From the NCBI RefSeq assembly GCF_900096895.1, contig NZ_FMYO01000001.1, positions 186,001 to 250,000 on the forward strand: a DNA stretch of 64,000 bases. The letters run 5' to 3'. The notes beneath the pieces are model-generated. The model ran no database searches and was not told the origin of the DNA. It saw only the letters and a list, made by a program, of their open reading frames with translations. Position numbers and translations under genes: made by a program. The stretch comes from Acinetobacter kookii (GTDB taxonomy: Bacteria > Pseudomonadota > Gammaproteobacteria > Pseudomonadales > Moraxellaceae). This document shows, piece by piece, positions 19,116 to 27,782 of this stretch. Within the stretch, counting starts at the first letter, position 1, and the number at the start of each line of letters is the position of its first letter.

Positions 19116-20561
19116 ATGTCACAGGCGAATGCCAGCGCTATGCTTAACTCAGCGAAAGTAGATAATAAAGCAAATGAGTCAGGCCAACTTAAAGAGTTTC
19201 GTACTCCTCCGCACAACTTGGCAATTGAACAAGCCGTTCTTGCCGCGCTGATGACGGTCGCCGAATCTTTTGAGCAAGTCGGTGATGTATTAAATGAAAA
19301 TGATTTCTATGCCACACGTCATAAATATATTTTCCGTGCCATTGAAAAATTAGCCCAGGAAAACTCGCCTTATGATGCGGTTTTGGTCAACGACTGGCTG
19401 ATCAAACAAAATCTGCTCGAGGCTGTGGGTGGCGAAGAATATTTAATGCAGCTGATGGCAGACTCCCCTTCCAGTTTTTATAACCTGGAAACCTACGGCA
19501 ATAAAATTAAAGAATTTTCAACCTTACGCAGCATGATCAAGGTGAGTTCTGAAATTCTGCAGAACGCGTATGACACCAAGGGTCGTACGGTCAGTGAAAT
19601 TCTGGATTTAGCTGAAACCAATATCTTCTCGATTGCTGAACAGCATAACAACAATGCCAAGGCCCAAGGCCCGAAACCGATCAATGCGGTAGTCGCCGAT
19701 GTTTTTGACAAGTTGAATGAACTTTCCCAAATGGAAGGCAACATTACCGGTTTAACATCAGGTTTCGTGGAACTGGATAACAAAACTTCAGGCATGCAAG
19801 CCGGAGATTTGATTATTGTGGCTGCACGTCCATCCATGGGTAAAACCACCTTCGCCATGAACCTGGTCGAAAGTGTGCTGTTTAACTGTGACTTGCCTGC
19901 CCTGGTTTTCTCTATGGAGATGCCCGCAGATTCGATTGCCATGCGTCTGATTTCTGCTTACGGTAAAGTCCATCAGGGTCATCTGCGTGCCGGCAAACTG
20001 GATGGTGATGAATGGTCCAAAGTCACTGGCACCATTTTACAGCTGCAGGAAAAGCATCTGTACATTGATGATTCTTCCGCTCTTCCACCAACCGAAGTCC
20101 GGGCACGGGCACGTCGTATTGCCAAACAGCATGGAGGGAAAATTGGCTGTATCATGGTCGACTATTTGCAGCTGATGAAAGTACCGGGCATGGGCGATAA
20201 CCGTGTTGGCGAGATTTCGGAAATTTCCCGCAGCTTAAAAGCCTTGGCTAAAGAGATGAACTGCCCTGTGATTGCACTTTCCCAGCTGAACCGCTCGCTG
20301 GAAAACCGTCCAAACAAGCGTCCAGTGATGTCCGACTTGCGTGAATCCGGTGCGATCGAGCAGGATGCCGACTTGATCATGTTCATTTACCGCGACGAAG
20401 TGTATAACAAGGAATCTAAAGAAGCCGGTACTGCCGAAATTATTATCGGCAAGCAGCGTAATGGTCCAATTGGTACGGTACGTCTGGCTTTCGAAGGTCA
20501 ATACACGCGCTTTAGCAATCTCTCGCCTGAGTTCTATGCCCAGTACGATGATGAAGAATAA
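19116..20561 (+). CDS. dnaB: replicative DNA helicase DnaB
   Basis: The hexameric ATP-driven helicase that unwinds DNA at the replication fork and interacts with primase. It has 481 residues: an N-terminal primase-binding domain (PHNLAIEQAVLAALM), a linker, and a RecA-like C-terminal domain with Walker A (ARPSMGKTTFAMN), Walker B region (GCIMVDYLQLM) and the QLNR / SDLRESGAIEQDAD motifs. No intein is present. The ATG at 19116 is chosen (AGGG 7 bases upstream) over a TTG frame extension at 19092. Confidence 0.97.
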   Translation: MSQANASAMLNSAKVDNKANESGQLKEFRTPPHNLAIEQAVLAALMTVAESFEQVGDVLNENDFYATRHKYIFRAIEKLAQENSPYDAVLVNDWLIKQNLLEAVGGEEYLMQLMADSPSSFYNLETYGNKIKEFSTLRSMIKVSSEILQNAYDTKGRTVSEILDLAETNIFSIAEQHNNNAKAQGPKPINAVVADVFDKLNELSQMEGNITGLTSGFVELDNKTSGMQAGDLIIVAARPSMGKTTFAMNLVESVLFNCDLPALVFSMEMPADSIAMRLISAYGKVHQGHLRAGKLDGDEWSKVTGTILQLQEKHLYIDDSSALPPTEVRARARRIAKQHGGKIGCIMVDYLQLMKVPGMGDNRVGEISEISRSLKALAKEMNCPVIALSQLNRSLENRPNKRPVMSDLRESGAIEQDADLIMFIYRDEVYNKESKEAGTAEIIIGKQRNGPIGTVRLAFEGQYTRFSNLSPEFYAQYDDEE

Positions 20562-20566
20562 GCCAT

Positions 20567-20578
20567 AAAAAACGAGGT
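20567..20578 (+). terminator. left arm of the dnaB terminator, split by an insertion
   Basis: AAAAAACGAGGT pairs perfectly with ACCTCGTTTTTT at 20877-20888, 298 bases away. Removing the element at 20585-20870 and one copy of the duplication restores a compact hairpin with a GCTG loop followed by T residues, that is, an ordinary terminator after the dnaB stop. Confidence 0.8.
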
Positions 20579-20584
20579 GCTGAC
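20577..20584. repeat. target-site duplication, left copy
   Basis: GTGCTGAC here is repeated at 20871-20878 on the other side of the element. One base of ambiguity at each end cannot be resolved, because the flanking terminator is itself palindromic. Confidence 0.75.
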
Positions 20585-20870
20585 CCACTGCTGTCCCATA
20601 GTTAAATTGCAGGTGTTAGATTTGTGAGTGTGGCAAGGATGCCACACATTCCCCCATCACGACAGGACGTCGTGTATGGGGAATAAAGACTTTTGCCTAC
20701 TTTTGGTCTGTCAAAAGTAGGGTTCAGCCTACACAAAGTGACTTAAACTTTTAAAGAAAAGATAAGGCTGTGAAAAAATTAAATATAAACGAATATCAAG
20801 TGCTTAAATGTAAAATATTATCATGTTGATTTGGTGCGGAAATAAAATTTAAATTATGGGACAGCAGTGG
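20585..20870. mobile_element. MITE-like non-autonomous element (286 bp) inserted in the dnaB terminator
   Basis: The terminal inverted repeats are CCACTGCTGTCCCATA at the left end and its exact complement at the right end (16 bp perfect, with further imperfect pairing inward). They are flanked by an 8-bp duplication GTGCTGAC. No open frame of useful length lies inside. The interior carries three consecutive hairpins: GTGTGGC / GCCACAC (20628-20647), CCCCATCACGAC / GTCGTG-ATGGGG (20652-20681) and CTACTTTTG / CAAAAGTAG (20697-20720). The right third is AT-rich. I do not recognise the parent transposon. Confidence 0.8.
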
Positions 20871-20878
20871 GTGCTGAC
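20871..20878. repeat. target-site duplication, right copy
   Basis: GTGCTGAC, identical to 20577-20584. Confidence 0.75.
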
Positions 20879-20889
20879 CTCGTTTTTTA
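20877..20889 (+). terminator. right arm of the split dnaB terminator
   Basis: ACCTCGTTTTTT completes the original terminator stem of dnaB on the far side of the inserted element. Confidence 0.75.
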
Positions 20890-21186
20890 CTCTTTGGCCT
20901 ATACTCCCCCGCATTTTTTTAAAGTTCACTTAATCGCGCTATTGCTTTAATTCATCACCGCTTAATATTGCATAAATTTTTTCTGTCTAAAATTTGGTGA
21001 AAAATACACTTTAACTTAGTGTTTATTTTCAGTCAGAGGACTACAATACCCTTCTTCATTTTGTTTAAGTTCCTCATTTTCAAGACTGAGGAATGAGCAT
21101 ATCTATAATATTCTTACGTAGCTTATAAGCAATTTGATCTCATAAATTGCTGTAATGTTTTATTGTAACCCCAAGGAGTAACGAGG
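20889..21186 (+). promoter_or_regulatory. alr upstream region with hairpins
   Basis: About 300 bases without a gene. It contains the hairpins TTCCTCA / TGAGGAA (21070-21076 and 21087-21093) and AGCAATTT / AAATTGCT (21128-21135 and 21144-21151), the second ending about 20 bases before the AAGGAGT of alr. The promoter lies here but is not obvious. Confidence 0.4.
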
Positions 21187-22251
21187 GTGCGCCAAGCAAC
21201 AGTTTATATTGATAGAGAAGCCCTTCAATATAATTTAAACCGTGTCAAACAACTTGCACCGACTGCCCAAATTGTCAGTATGGTTAAAGCCAATGCTTAT
21301 GGACATGGAGTCAAAGACTGTTTAGCAGCCTTAGGTGAAACGGACGCTTTTGGTGTCGCCTGCCTGGAAGAAGCCTTAGAAATTCGTGAACTTGGCTATC
21401 AACAACCGATTACCCTGATTGAAGGCATTTTTTCGGAAGATGAAATGCAAGTGGTAATAGAGAACAATATTGAATGTGTAGTCCATCATCAGCAGCAATT
21501 AGACTGGTTACGTGCACACAAAGCAGCCTACATTGGTAAAAACTTAAAAGTGTGGGTCAAACTCAACAGCGGCATGAACCGCTTGGGTTTTAAGGTACCC
21601 GAAATCATTAAAGTGATTAATTCGCTTAAAGCTGAAGGTTTTAGCTGTGTACTGGCCATGCACTTTGCCAATGCCGATGCCGAACATCCTTTAAATGAAC
21701 AGCAAAAAAATCAGTTCCTGCAAGTAAAACAAGCCTGCGCCCCAGTGATGGGCTCTTGCTGCAATTCGGCTGCCATTTATAAGTGGCCTGAATTGAATTT
21801 CGATTTTGTCCGTCCAGGAATCATGCTTTATGGTGCATCGCCATTTGCAGATCAATCTGTCCATGATTTAGACCTTAAACCGGTGATGACTTTTACGGCC
21901 GAGATTATTGCCCTAAACCATATTCAGGCAGGTGAACATGTCGGTTATGGATCCACCTTTACCGCTGACCAAGACATGGACCTCGCTATTGTTTCAATTG
22001 GTTATGGAGATGGCTACCCTCGCGCCTTCCCTAAACAAAATTATGTGGCAATTAACGGTCAAGCGACCCGTGTGATTGGCCGCGTGGCCATGGATATGAT
22101 TGCGATTGATGTGACCGGTATCGATGCGCCACTTGGAACTGAAGTTGAGCTATGGGGTAAAAACCGCCTGGTTGATGATGTTGCCGAAGCCAATGGCACC
22201 ATTGGCTATGAACTACTATGTCGTTTAAGTGCACGTCCTATAAGAAAGTAA
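21187..22251 (+). CDS. alr: alanine racemase
   Basis: A PLP enzyme interconverting L- and D-alanine, providing D-Ala for peptidoglycan. It has 354 residues. The PLP lysine lies in SMVKANAYGHG at about residue 34. The C-terminal catalytic Tyr region contains VGYGSTFTA, and the phosphate-binding segment contains SIGYGDGYPR and RVAMDMIAID. The start is GTG at 21187 with AAGGAGT 7 bases upstream. The dnaB-alr order is common in gammaproteobacteria. It is monocistronic, with its own terminator. Confidence 0.96.
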   Translation: MRQATVYIDREALQYNLNRVKQLAPTAQIVSMVKANAYGHGVKDCLAALGETDAFGVACLEEALEIRELGYQQPITLIEGIFSEDEMQVVIENNIECVVHHQQQLDWLRAHKAAYIGKNLKVWVKLNSGMNRLGFKVPEIIKVINSLKAEGFSCVLAMHFANADAEHPLNEQQKNQFLQVKQACAPVMGSCCNSAAIYKWPELNFDFVRPGIMLYGASPFADQSVHDLDLKPVMTFTAEIIALNHIQAGEHVGYGSTFTADQDMDLAIVSIGYGDGYPRAFPKQNYVAINGQATRVIGRVAMDMIAIDVTGIDAPLGTEVELWGKNRLVDDVAEANGTIGYELLCRLSARPIRK

Positions 22252-22270
22252 GATTTAAAATCCGAATAAA

Positions 22271-22298
22271 AAAACCCAAGCTTGTGCTTGGGTTTTTA
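22271..22298. terminator. bidirectional terminator between alr and the Anbu operon
   Basis: An 11-bp perfect stem AAAACCCAAGC / GCTTGGGTTTT with a TTGT loop, an A-run on the left and a T-run on the right. It serves both converging units. Confidence 0.9.
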
Positions 22299-22316
22299 CA
22301 ATCTCATAACTGTTTA

Positions 22317-23057
22317 TTACTCTAGATAATCATCAGTCGGGATGGGCAATTCTTGCAAGCCACGGCGCAAAGTATCTGACCACTGTTTACTGAGCTTCCA
22401 GAAATAGGGATCTTCTTCATAAATTCGTTTGCCATTTGGAATATGTAAAGAATCTTTTTTATACACCACCGTATCAAGCGGCATCCCCACAGAAACATTG
22501 GAACGCAAAGTAGAATCAAAAGAAATTAAACAGCAGCGCACAGCTTCATCCAGAGGCATTTCATAAATTAAGGCCCGGTCGAGTATGGGTTTGCCATATT
22601 TACTTTCGCCAATCTGAAAATAAGGGGTATCTTCTGTGGCACAAATAAAATTGCCTTGCGGATAAATATTATACAGTTGCATTTCTGCCCCCTGAATTTG
22701 CCCGCCCAGCAAAATGCTGCAGTAATAATTACTTTGTTCATGCGTGTGAGCATCTTCCACTACATCGGCAATCACTTTTTTCAGGGTATGCCCCACCAGT
22801 TCGGCCATTTCAAACATGGTGTTGACACTATATAGGTTCGGTTCCTGCTTAAGTTCCAGATGGTTATTTAAATGACCAATGACTGCTTGGGTTGTGGCTA
22901 AATTCCCTGATGTCTGGATCGTTAAAAACCGTTCGCCTTCTATACCAAAAATATAAAGCTTGCGAAATACCGATATGTGATCCACCCCGGCATTGGTACG
23001 GGTATCACTGACAAAAACCAGGCCGTCTTTTAACCGTAGCGCACAACAATAAGTCAT
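22317..23057 (-). CDS. Anbu, proteasome-type Ntn hydrolase
   Basis: Anbu (ancestral beta subunit) is an Ntn-family peptidase-like protein that self-assembles into rings. The 246-residue protein starts MTYCCALRLKDGL. The Thr exposed after Met removal would be the nucleophile, with Asp in SDTRTNAG and Lys in RKLYIF as the other catalytic residues of proteasome beta subunits. It is the last gene of a four-gene leftward operon with a transglutaminase-like protein, an alpha-E protein and a circularly permuted ATP-grasp protein, the conserved setting of Anbu. Physiological substrates are not established. Confidence 0.92.
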   Translation of the reverse strand: MTYCCALRLKDGLVFVSDTRTNAGVDHISVFRKLYIFGIEGERFLTIQTSGNLATTQAVIGHLNNHLELKQEPNLYSVNTMFEMAELVGHTLKKVIADVVEDAHTHEQSNYYCSILLGGQIQGAEMQLYNIYPQGNFICATEDTPYFQIGESKYGKPILDRALIYEMPLDEAVRCCLISFDSTLRSNVSVGMPLDTVVYKKDSLHIPNGKRIYEEDPYFWKLSKQWSDTLRRGLQELPIPTDDYLE

Positions 23058-23084
23058 GAGAAACTCCTTATGACTTTAAAATTT

Positions 23085-23864
23085 TCAGCAAGCGAGCACT
23101 TGAACGATAGAATTCATGGATTCAACACCTCCACGCTCCCGTATTCCTCGCACTGGCGCAACATCCCAGTAATCACGACCTATGGCGACATATATATGTG
23201 CATTAGGCGTAAATAACTGGTTGCTGGTATCAAAACAATACCACGAATTTTCAAAAAAAACCTCTGCCCAAGCGTGACTGGCAAGATGAGAGGTATGGGG
23301 TACAAATAAATACCCGGATACATAACGTGCCGGCAGGCCTAAATATTTACACATGGCAATAAAGACATGGCTATGGTCCTGACATACCCCTTGCCGGCAT
23401 TGAAAAGCCTCCATTGCAGAGGTGTGCACCGAAGTACGGTCAGGTGTATAGGGAACATAATTCAGGATGGCCTCGGACAGTACTATCAGGTTAGCCCGAT
23501 TGATACGGGGAACATAGCAATCTGCAAAACTTTTCATCTCTGCATTGCACAGGGTACTTGATGTCGGTTGCAAAAATATTTGTGGATTGAGCTCCGTACC
23601 AATTCCAAATTGCGTATCAGGGTTAATCTCGACAATGCCCTGCGCCATGATAGTCATTTGGCTGTAGGGCTGTCGCTGCGAACTGGTAATCCAGATGTTG
23701 TTAAAGGCATCGTTTTTTGTTTCCTTAAGCCCGGGCACACTGACATCCCAACAATGAACCTGCTGATGAGCATTGCTGCCTGGCGTCATTTTAATGTACT
23801 GGATACTGTTGCAAGCCGGATCACTATATTGATAATGCGTTTGGTGATTGATCATCAACTTCAT
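23085..23864 (-). CDS. transglutaminase-like cysteine protease family protein
   Basis: A 259-residue protein with an N-terminal beta-rich domain and a C-terminal transglutaminase core. The catalytic triad is visible as Cys in CRQGVCQDHSHVFIAM, His in ASHAWAEVFF and Asp in WYCFDTSNQ. In this cluster such proteins are thought to act as peptidases or amidases on peptide adducts made by the ATP-grasp partner; that is an inference from gene association. The start overlaps the alpha-E stop by 4 bases (ATGA), so translation is coupled. Confidence 0.92.
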   Translation of the reverse strand: MKLMINHQTHYQYSDPACNSIQYIKMTPGSNAHQQVHCWDVSVPGLKETKNDAFNNIWITSSQRQPYSQMTIMAQGIVEINPDTQFGIGTELNPQIFLQPTSSTLCNAEMKSFADCYVPRINRANLIVLSEAILNYVPYTPDRTSVHTSAMEAFQCRQGVCQDHSHVFIAMCKYLGLPARYVSGYLFVPHTSHLASHAWAEVFFENSWYCFDTSNQLFTPNAHIYVAIGRDYWDVAPVRGIRERGGVESMNSIVQVLAC

Positions 23865-24463
23865 ACATCCACCTCAAACAGGTTTTGAATATGATCACTA
23901 AAGTGATAAAAATTCATACTATCCGGGCTTAATTTAAGCTGCTGCCAGGCCTCATCCAGCTTATCCCAGCCAATCTGCGCCAGCAGGTCAACAATTTGAT
24001 CCATATTGTCCAAAGTAGAGCTCTGGTCCTGTTTTAGACGGATTTGCCGGTCCAGCTGCTCAATATTCTGTCCCAGGCTAAAAAACAGGAACACATCTTC
24101 CGATTCAGCCTCGACAACATCATAGCAATCTGCCGCCACGTCACAAATATAGCTCGCATTCGTATGGGCATTTTTAATCAGCTGATTTAATTCTGCATAG
24201 GCTTTTGCTGAAAGTACGCCACGCAAGTCCTGTATGTTGTCTTTGGCGTGTAGAAATTGTTGATGAAAAGACGACGGCTGTTCAATATCCAGCAATAATG
24301 CATTGAGTGAACTTGCATCAAAAGCAGGCAAGCAAAAAGCATGGGCATATTGCAATGCATCCTGATCTTCCACAAACGGAAACTGGCTACAGGTATATTG
24401 AATCCGGGTTAAATACCGCCCCAACCAAAAAATATGCTGAGCATTGCTATTTAATAAAATCAT
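23861..24463 (-). CDS. alpha-E domain protein (short form)
   Basis: A 200-residue, mostly helical protein of the alpha-E (DUF403) family, which occurs beside circularly permuted ATP-grasp proteins. The start MILLNSNAQHIFWLGRYLTR carries the conserved A-x-x-I-x-W-L-G-R-Y-x-x-R signature. It is shorter than the usual ~310 residues and lacks some of the repeated helices. The RBS AAGGA is 5 bases before the ATG. Biochemical role unknown; the cluster context suggests peptide synthesis or ligation. Confidence 0.85.
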   Translation of the reverse strand: MILLNSNAQHIFWLGRYLTRIQYTCSQFPFVEDQDALQYAHAFCLPAFDASSLNALLLDIEQPSSFHQQFLHAKDNIQDLRGVLSAKAYAELNQLIKNAHTNASYICDVAADCYDVVEAESEDVFLFFSLGQNIEQLDRQIRLKQDQSSTLDNMDQIVDLLAQIGWDKLDEAWQQLKLSPDSMNFYHFSDHIQNLFEVDV

Positions 24464-24486
24464 AATTCCTTCCCATGGTTAGATAT

Positions 24487-26046
24487 TTATGAATGCAGGT
24501 TATCGACAACCCAGGTGTCTTTAACGCCACCCCCTTGTGAAGAATTCACCACCAGCGACCCGGCCTGCATGGCGACCCTTGTCAAACCACCCGGAACAAT
24601 CTCGGTGCGGTATGGTGAGCTGAGGACAAAAGGCCGTAAATCGATATGACGCTCTGCCACGCCAAAATCAGTCAAGGTCGGGCAAACCGATAAATCCAGC
24701 GTCGGCTGTGCAATATACAAATGCGGAGCCGCACTAATTTTGTCTCTAAAAGCTTCAATCTGGCGGCTTGAGGCATGCGGACCAATCAACATGCCATAAC
24801 CGCCTGAGCCTTGGGCTTCTTTCACCACCAGTTGTTCCAGATTGGCCAGGACGTATTCCAGATCTTCACTTTCCCGGCACAGATAAGTCGGCACATTTTT
24901 TAAGATGGCCTGCTCGCCCAGATAAAAATGAATCATTTTATCCACATACGGATAGATTGATTTATCATCAGCCACTCCGGTGCCCGGCGCGTTGGCAATC
25001 ACCACATTGTGATTTAAATAAGCTGACATTAAGCCGGGTACACCCAAGGTGCTATCCGGCAAAAAGCATAAAGGATCGAGATATGCGTCATCGACTCGAC
25101 GATAAATTACATCAACCCGCTGTCTGCCCCGAATCGTTTTGACATAAACCTTATCGTTCTCTACAAAAAGGTCACGTGATGTCACTAAAGGCACATCCAT
25201 CTCCCTTGCCAGGAAGGAATGTTCATAATATGCGCTGTTGTAGCGACCTGGCGTCAGGACCACAATAAAAGGCTTATCGACATAAGCATTTTCAGCCAGA
25301 ATCTCTTTGAGTAACTGAGGATATTGCTCGATACCCAAAACGTTATTTTGCTGGAACAGCTGTGGCATTAATTTCTGGCTAATTTTTCGGCTTTCCAGCA
25401 TATAAGACACACCGGATGGTGTTCTTAAATTATCTTCCAGCACATAAAATTCACCATGACGGTCACGGATAATATCAATCCCACCGATTTGGCTGTAAAT
25501 TTTTCCTTTCAGGTCATGTGCATACATATGTGGCTGATAAGCTTCATGCGCCAATACCTGCAACTCAGGCACAATATTGGCTTTCAAAATGTCCTGTTGA
25601 TGATAAATATCATGTAAAAATAAATTCAGTGCACGCACCCTTTGCGCACAGCCAAGCGACACCTTGTTCCATTGCTTTTTCTCCATCACCCGTGGAATCA
25701 GGTCATAGGGAATGGTTCGTTCAATTCCTTTAGATTCGCCATAGACAGTAAAAGTAATACCATCATATAAAAAATGCTCCTTGGCGGTCTGGTTAAGCGA
25801 CTTTAACTCTTCCAGAGTATGCTGTGATAACCAATGTTCTATCTTTTGGCAGGTTTCACCCGTCATTCCCTGTTCATCAACCAATTCATTAAAAAAATGT
25901 GATTTAAATTGTTGAAATAAAGAATTCAATTTAGTTTGAGGTCTAAATGAGGTTGTTAAAGACTCATTGCCCTTCTCTACCACTTCATTGTGGGAAAACG
26001 TCTCCATTGACGCCATCGAATTTGTATCTTGATTTTCTTTAAGCAT
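24487..26046 (-). CDS. circularly permuted ATP-grasp type 2 protein
   Basis: A 519-residue protein of the circularly permuted ATP-grasp family, expected to form amide or peptide bonds with ATP. Visible motifs are GEFYVLEDNLRTPSGVSYMLE (the family's E-D-N-x-R-x-P-S-G block) and KEAQGSGGYGML, a glycine-rich ATP loop. The ATG at 26046 is chosen because GAGG lies about 6 bases upstream; the frame extends 13 codons further. It is the first gene of the Anbu operon, divergent from a WYL-domain regulator that may control it. Confidence 0.9.
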   Translation of the reverse strand: MLKENQDTNSMASMETFSHNEVVEKGNESLTTSFRPQTKLNSLFQQFKSHFFNELVDEQGMTGETCQKIEHWLSQHTLEELKSLNQTAKEHFLYDGITFTVYGESKGIERTIPYDLIPRVMEKKQWNKVSLGCAQRVRALNLFLHDIYHQQDILKANIVPELQVLAHEAYQPHMYAHDLKGKIYSQIGGIDIIRDRHGEFYVLEDNLRTPSGVSYMLESRKISQKLMPQLFQQNNVLGIEQYPQLLKEILAENAYVDKPFIVVLTPGRYNSAYYEHSFLAREMDVPLVTSRDLFVENDKVYVKTIRGRQRVDVIYRRVDDAYLDPLCFLPDSTLGVPGLMSAYLNHNVVIANAPGTGVADDKSIYPYVDKMIHFYLGEQAILKNVPTYLCRESEDLEYVLANLEQLVVKEAQGSGGYGMLIGPHASSRQIEAFRDKISAAPHLYIAQPTLDLSVCPTLTDFGVAERHIDLRPFVLSSPYRTEIVPGGLTRVAMQAGSLVVNSSQGGGVKDTWVVDNLHS

Positions 26047-26279
26047 ACAAACCTCGTAAGTATTTTCTATTGTCAACAGAATCAAGCAACAAGCATGCCA
26101 ATTATTATTTAGGTTCTTGATTTATTATAGTTTTATTCATTTCAAGGAATTTCCGGATAAATCCAGGTCAAAATATGCACAGTTTCTAGCAACCATACTT
26201 ACGAAAATAATTCAGTTTTTTTATTGTGTTCATCATTTAATGGATATATAAACACTCTACCCGATCTTTAATTTTAGTT

Positions 26280-27281
26280 ATGTCTTCACAAGAAAAAGAA
26301 ACGTCAAATAGCCTGTATCGTCAGTGGCAAATTTTATCTCGTCTTTCTACCGGGAAATGGATGGGTACCCGTGAATTGCAGGAAATTTTGCAGCGTGAAG
26401 GGATTGATATCAGCCTGCGTACTATTCAACGTGATTTAAATCAGATCTCGCTACGTTTTCCGATTGAAAGCAGTAAAACCGTGCCTCAGGGCTGGCGCTG
26501 GCGTTCAGATGCGCCTATTCAAAGTTTGCCGCATATGACCAGCTCACAGGCGGTCACTTTTATGATGGTCGAGGAACATTTAAAACACCTGTTGCCGCCT
26601 AGCCTGATTGAAGAGATGAATCCGTGGTTCGATCTGGCGCGTCGCAGCTTGTCGACCCAAAACAATGTACGCCAATGGATTAACCGCGTGCGGATTGTCC
26701 CGGCGACTCAACCGCTGATTCCCCCTGTCGTCGACAAACTGGCGCAGCAGTCCATTTATGAAGGTTTGCTGCAAGACAAACAGCTGGAATGTGTCTATCA
26801 GGGACGCAGCCATTCTGGTGAAGAAAAAACCTATATTTTGAATCCTTTAGCATTGGTACAAAAAGGTGCAATTATTTATCTCATTTGTACCCGCCATGAT
26901 AAAACCGATATTCAAACCTTTGCCCTGCATCGTTTTAAATCGGCTGTGGTGCTCAATTCGCGTGCAATGCACCCGGTGAACTTTGATATTGATGCCTATA
27001 TTGAATCCGGTGCCTTAGGCTTTAGGGTCGACTACAACAAACCGACCCATAATGTGGCCTTAAAACTGACCATGACAGAAGAAGATGCACATTATTTTGA
27101 TGAAAGCCAGCTCAGCACTGACCAGGTGATTGAAAAATTAGCAAACGGTTTGGCCCAAGTCACTGCAAGCGTGCCTTTTACTTCACAACTAGCATGGTGG
27201 CTAAGGAGTTTTGGCAACAAGATTCAGCACATCGAACCGCTTGAAGTTTCCAATGCAGTTCGCCAAATCGCAGATGAATAA
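26280..27281 (+). CDS. WYL-domain transcriptional regulator
   Basis: A 333-residue regulator with an N-terminal winged helix (residues ~10-65; TRELQEILQREGIDISLRTI followed by QRDLNQIS) and a WYL ligand-binding domain with the WCX C-terminal extension. Proteins of this type usually bind nucleic acid or small ligands and are common regulators of stress and defence loci. It is divergent from the Anbu operon, with about 230 bp between them, so control of that operon is a reasonable inference. The RBS is weak. Confidence 0.85.
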   Translation: MSSQEKETSNSLYRQWQILSRLSTGKWMGTRELQEILQREGIDISLRTIQRDLNQISLRFPIESSKTVPQGWRWRSDAPIQSLPHMTSSQAVTFMMVEEHLKHLLPPSLIEEMNPWFDLARRSLSTQNNVRQWINRVRIVPATQPLIPPVVDKLAQQSIYEGLLQDKQLECVYQGRSHSGEEKTYILNPLALVQKGAIIYLICTRHDKTDIQTFALHRFKSAVVLNSRAMHPVNFDIDAYIESGALGFRVDYNKPTHNVALKLTMTEEDAHYFDESQLSTDQVIEKLANGLAQVTASVPFTSQLAWWLRSFGNKIQHIEPLEVSNAVRQIADE

Positions 27282-27300
27282 AAGCCCTGAAAATAAACAA

Positions 27301-27325
27301 TAAAAAAGTCCCAATCTTTGGGACT
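27301..27325 (-). terminator. hairpin terminator of a short minus-strand unit
   Basis: AGTCCCAA / TTGGGACT (27307-27314 and 27318-27325). The T-run lies on the minus-strand side (A at 27302-27307 on the plus strand), so it terminates leftward transcription. Only weak T content follows on the plus side. Confidence 0.7.
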
Positions 27326-27437
27326 ATAGAATATTTCTGCTTGGATCTATTTTTAGTATGGTCTGGTGGGCTTCTAGAACATCAAGCTTTATTTTCTCAC
27401 CCCGACACAAAGCTTGATAGTGACTGATTTTACACAT
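27324..27437 (-). CDS. possible small protein, 37 aa, or decayed gene
   Basis: The minus-strand frame from ATG at 27437 encodes MCKISHYQALCRGEKIKLDV and onwards, ending NIL. Its TAG stop overlaps the start of the terminator stem, as in a real gene. The same frame is open upstream to 27479. A different frame with a strong AAGAGGT ribosome-binding site starts at 27505 (MTMKSIRYNSGELAC, then stop). One single-base frameshift near 27460 would join the two into a ~60-residue protein, so this may be a small gene broken by an indel. I do not recognise the family. Confidence 0.25.
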   Translation of the reverse strand: MCKISHYQALCRGEKIKLDVLEAHQTILKIDPSRNIL

Positions 27438-27753
27438 GGAGAAAAACCTATTGTGCTTTAGCACGCCAGTTCTCCACTATTATAGCGAATGGATTTCATG
27501 GTCATATCAATTACCTCTTGTGGCTTGGATAAAACCAATCTAATCTATAATCTCTGCTTTGTGAAAGCATAAGATCTGAAGTTTTAAGCTGATTATTTAT
27601 TAAGCATTTATTCTGAATTTCTATTTCCCTGTGTTTATATGCCGCTCATCTGTAGTGCGCATTCCAACTTTGATTAAATTCAAGGATCATTAAAATCAAT
27701 AATGCCTGCACTCAACCCTAAGCCGAGATTTACCCTTACTTCCCCTTAGCGGT

Positions 27754-27782
27754 TTTACAAATCAGAACTTGTACCGTGTATA
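27754..27782 (+). promoter_or_regulatory. candidate sigma-70 promoter for the FMN protein
   Basis: TTTACA, 17-base spacer, TGTATA, ending 21 bases before the ATG at 27804. Assigned by eye only. Confidence 0.35.
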
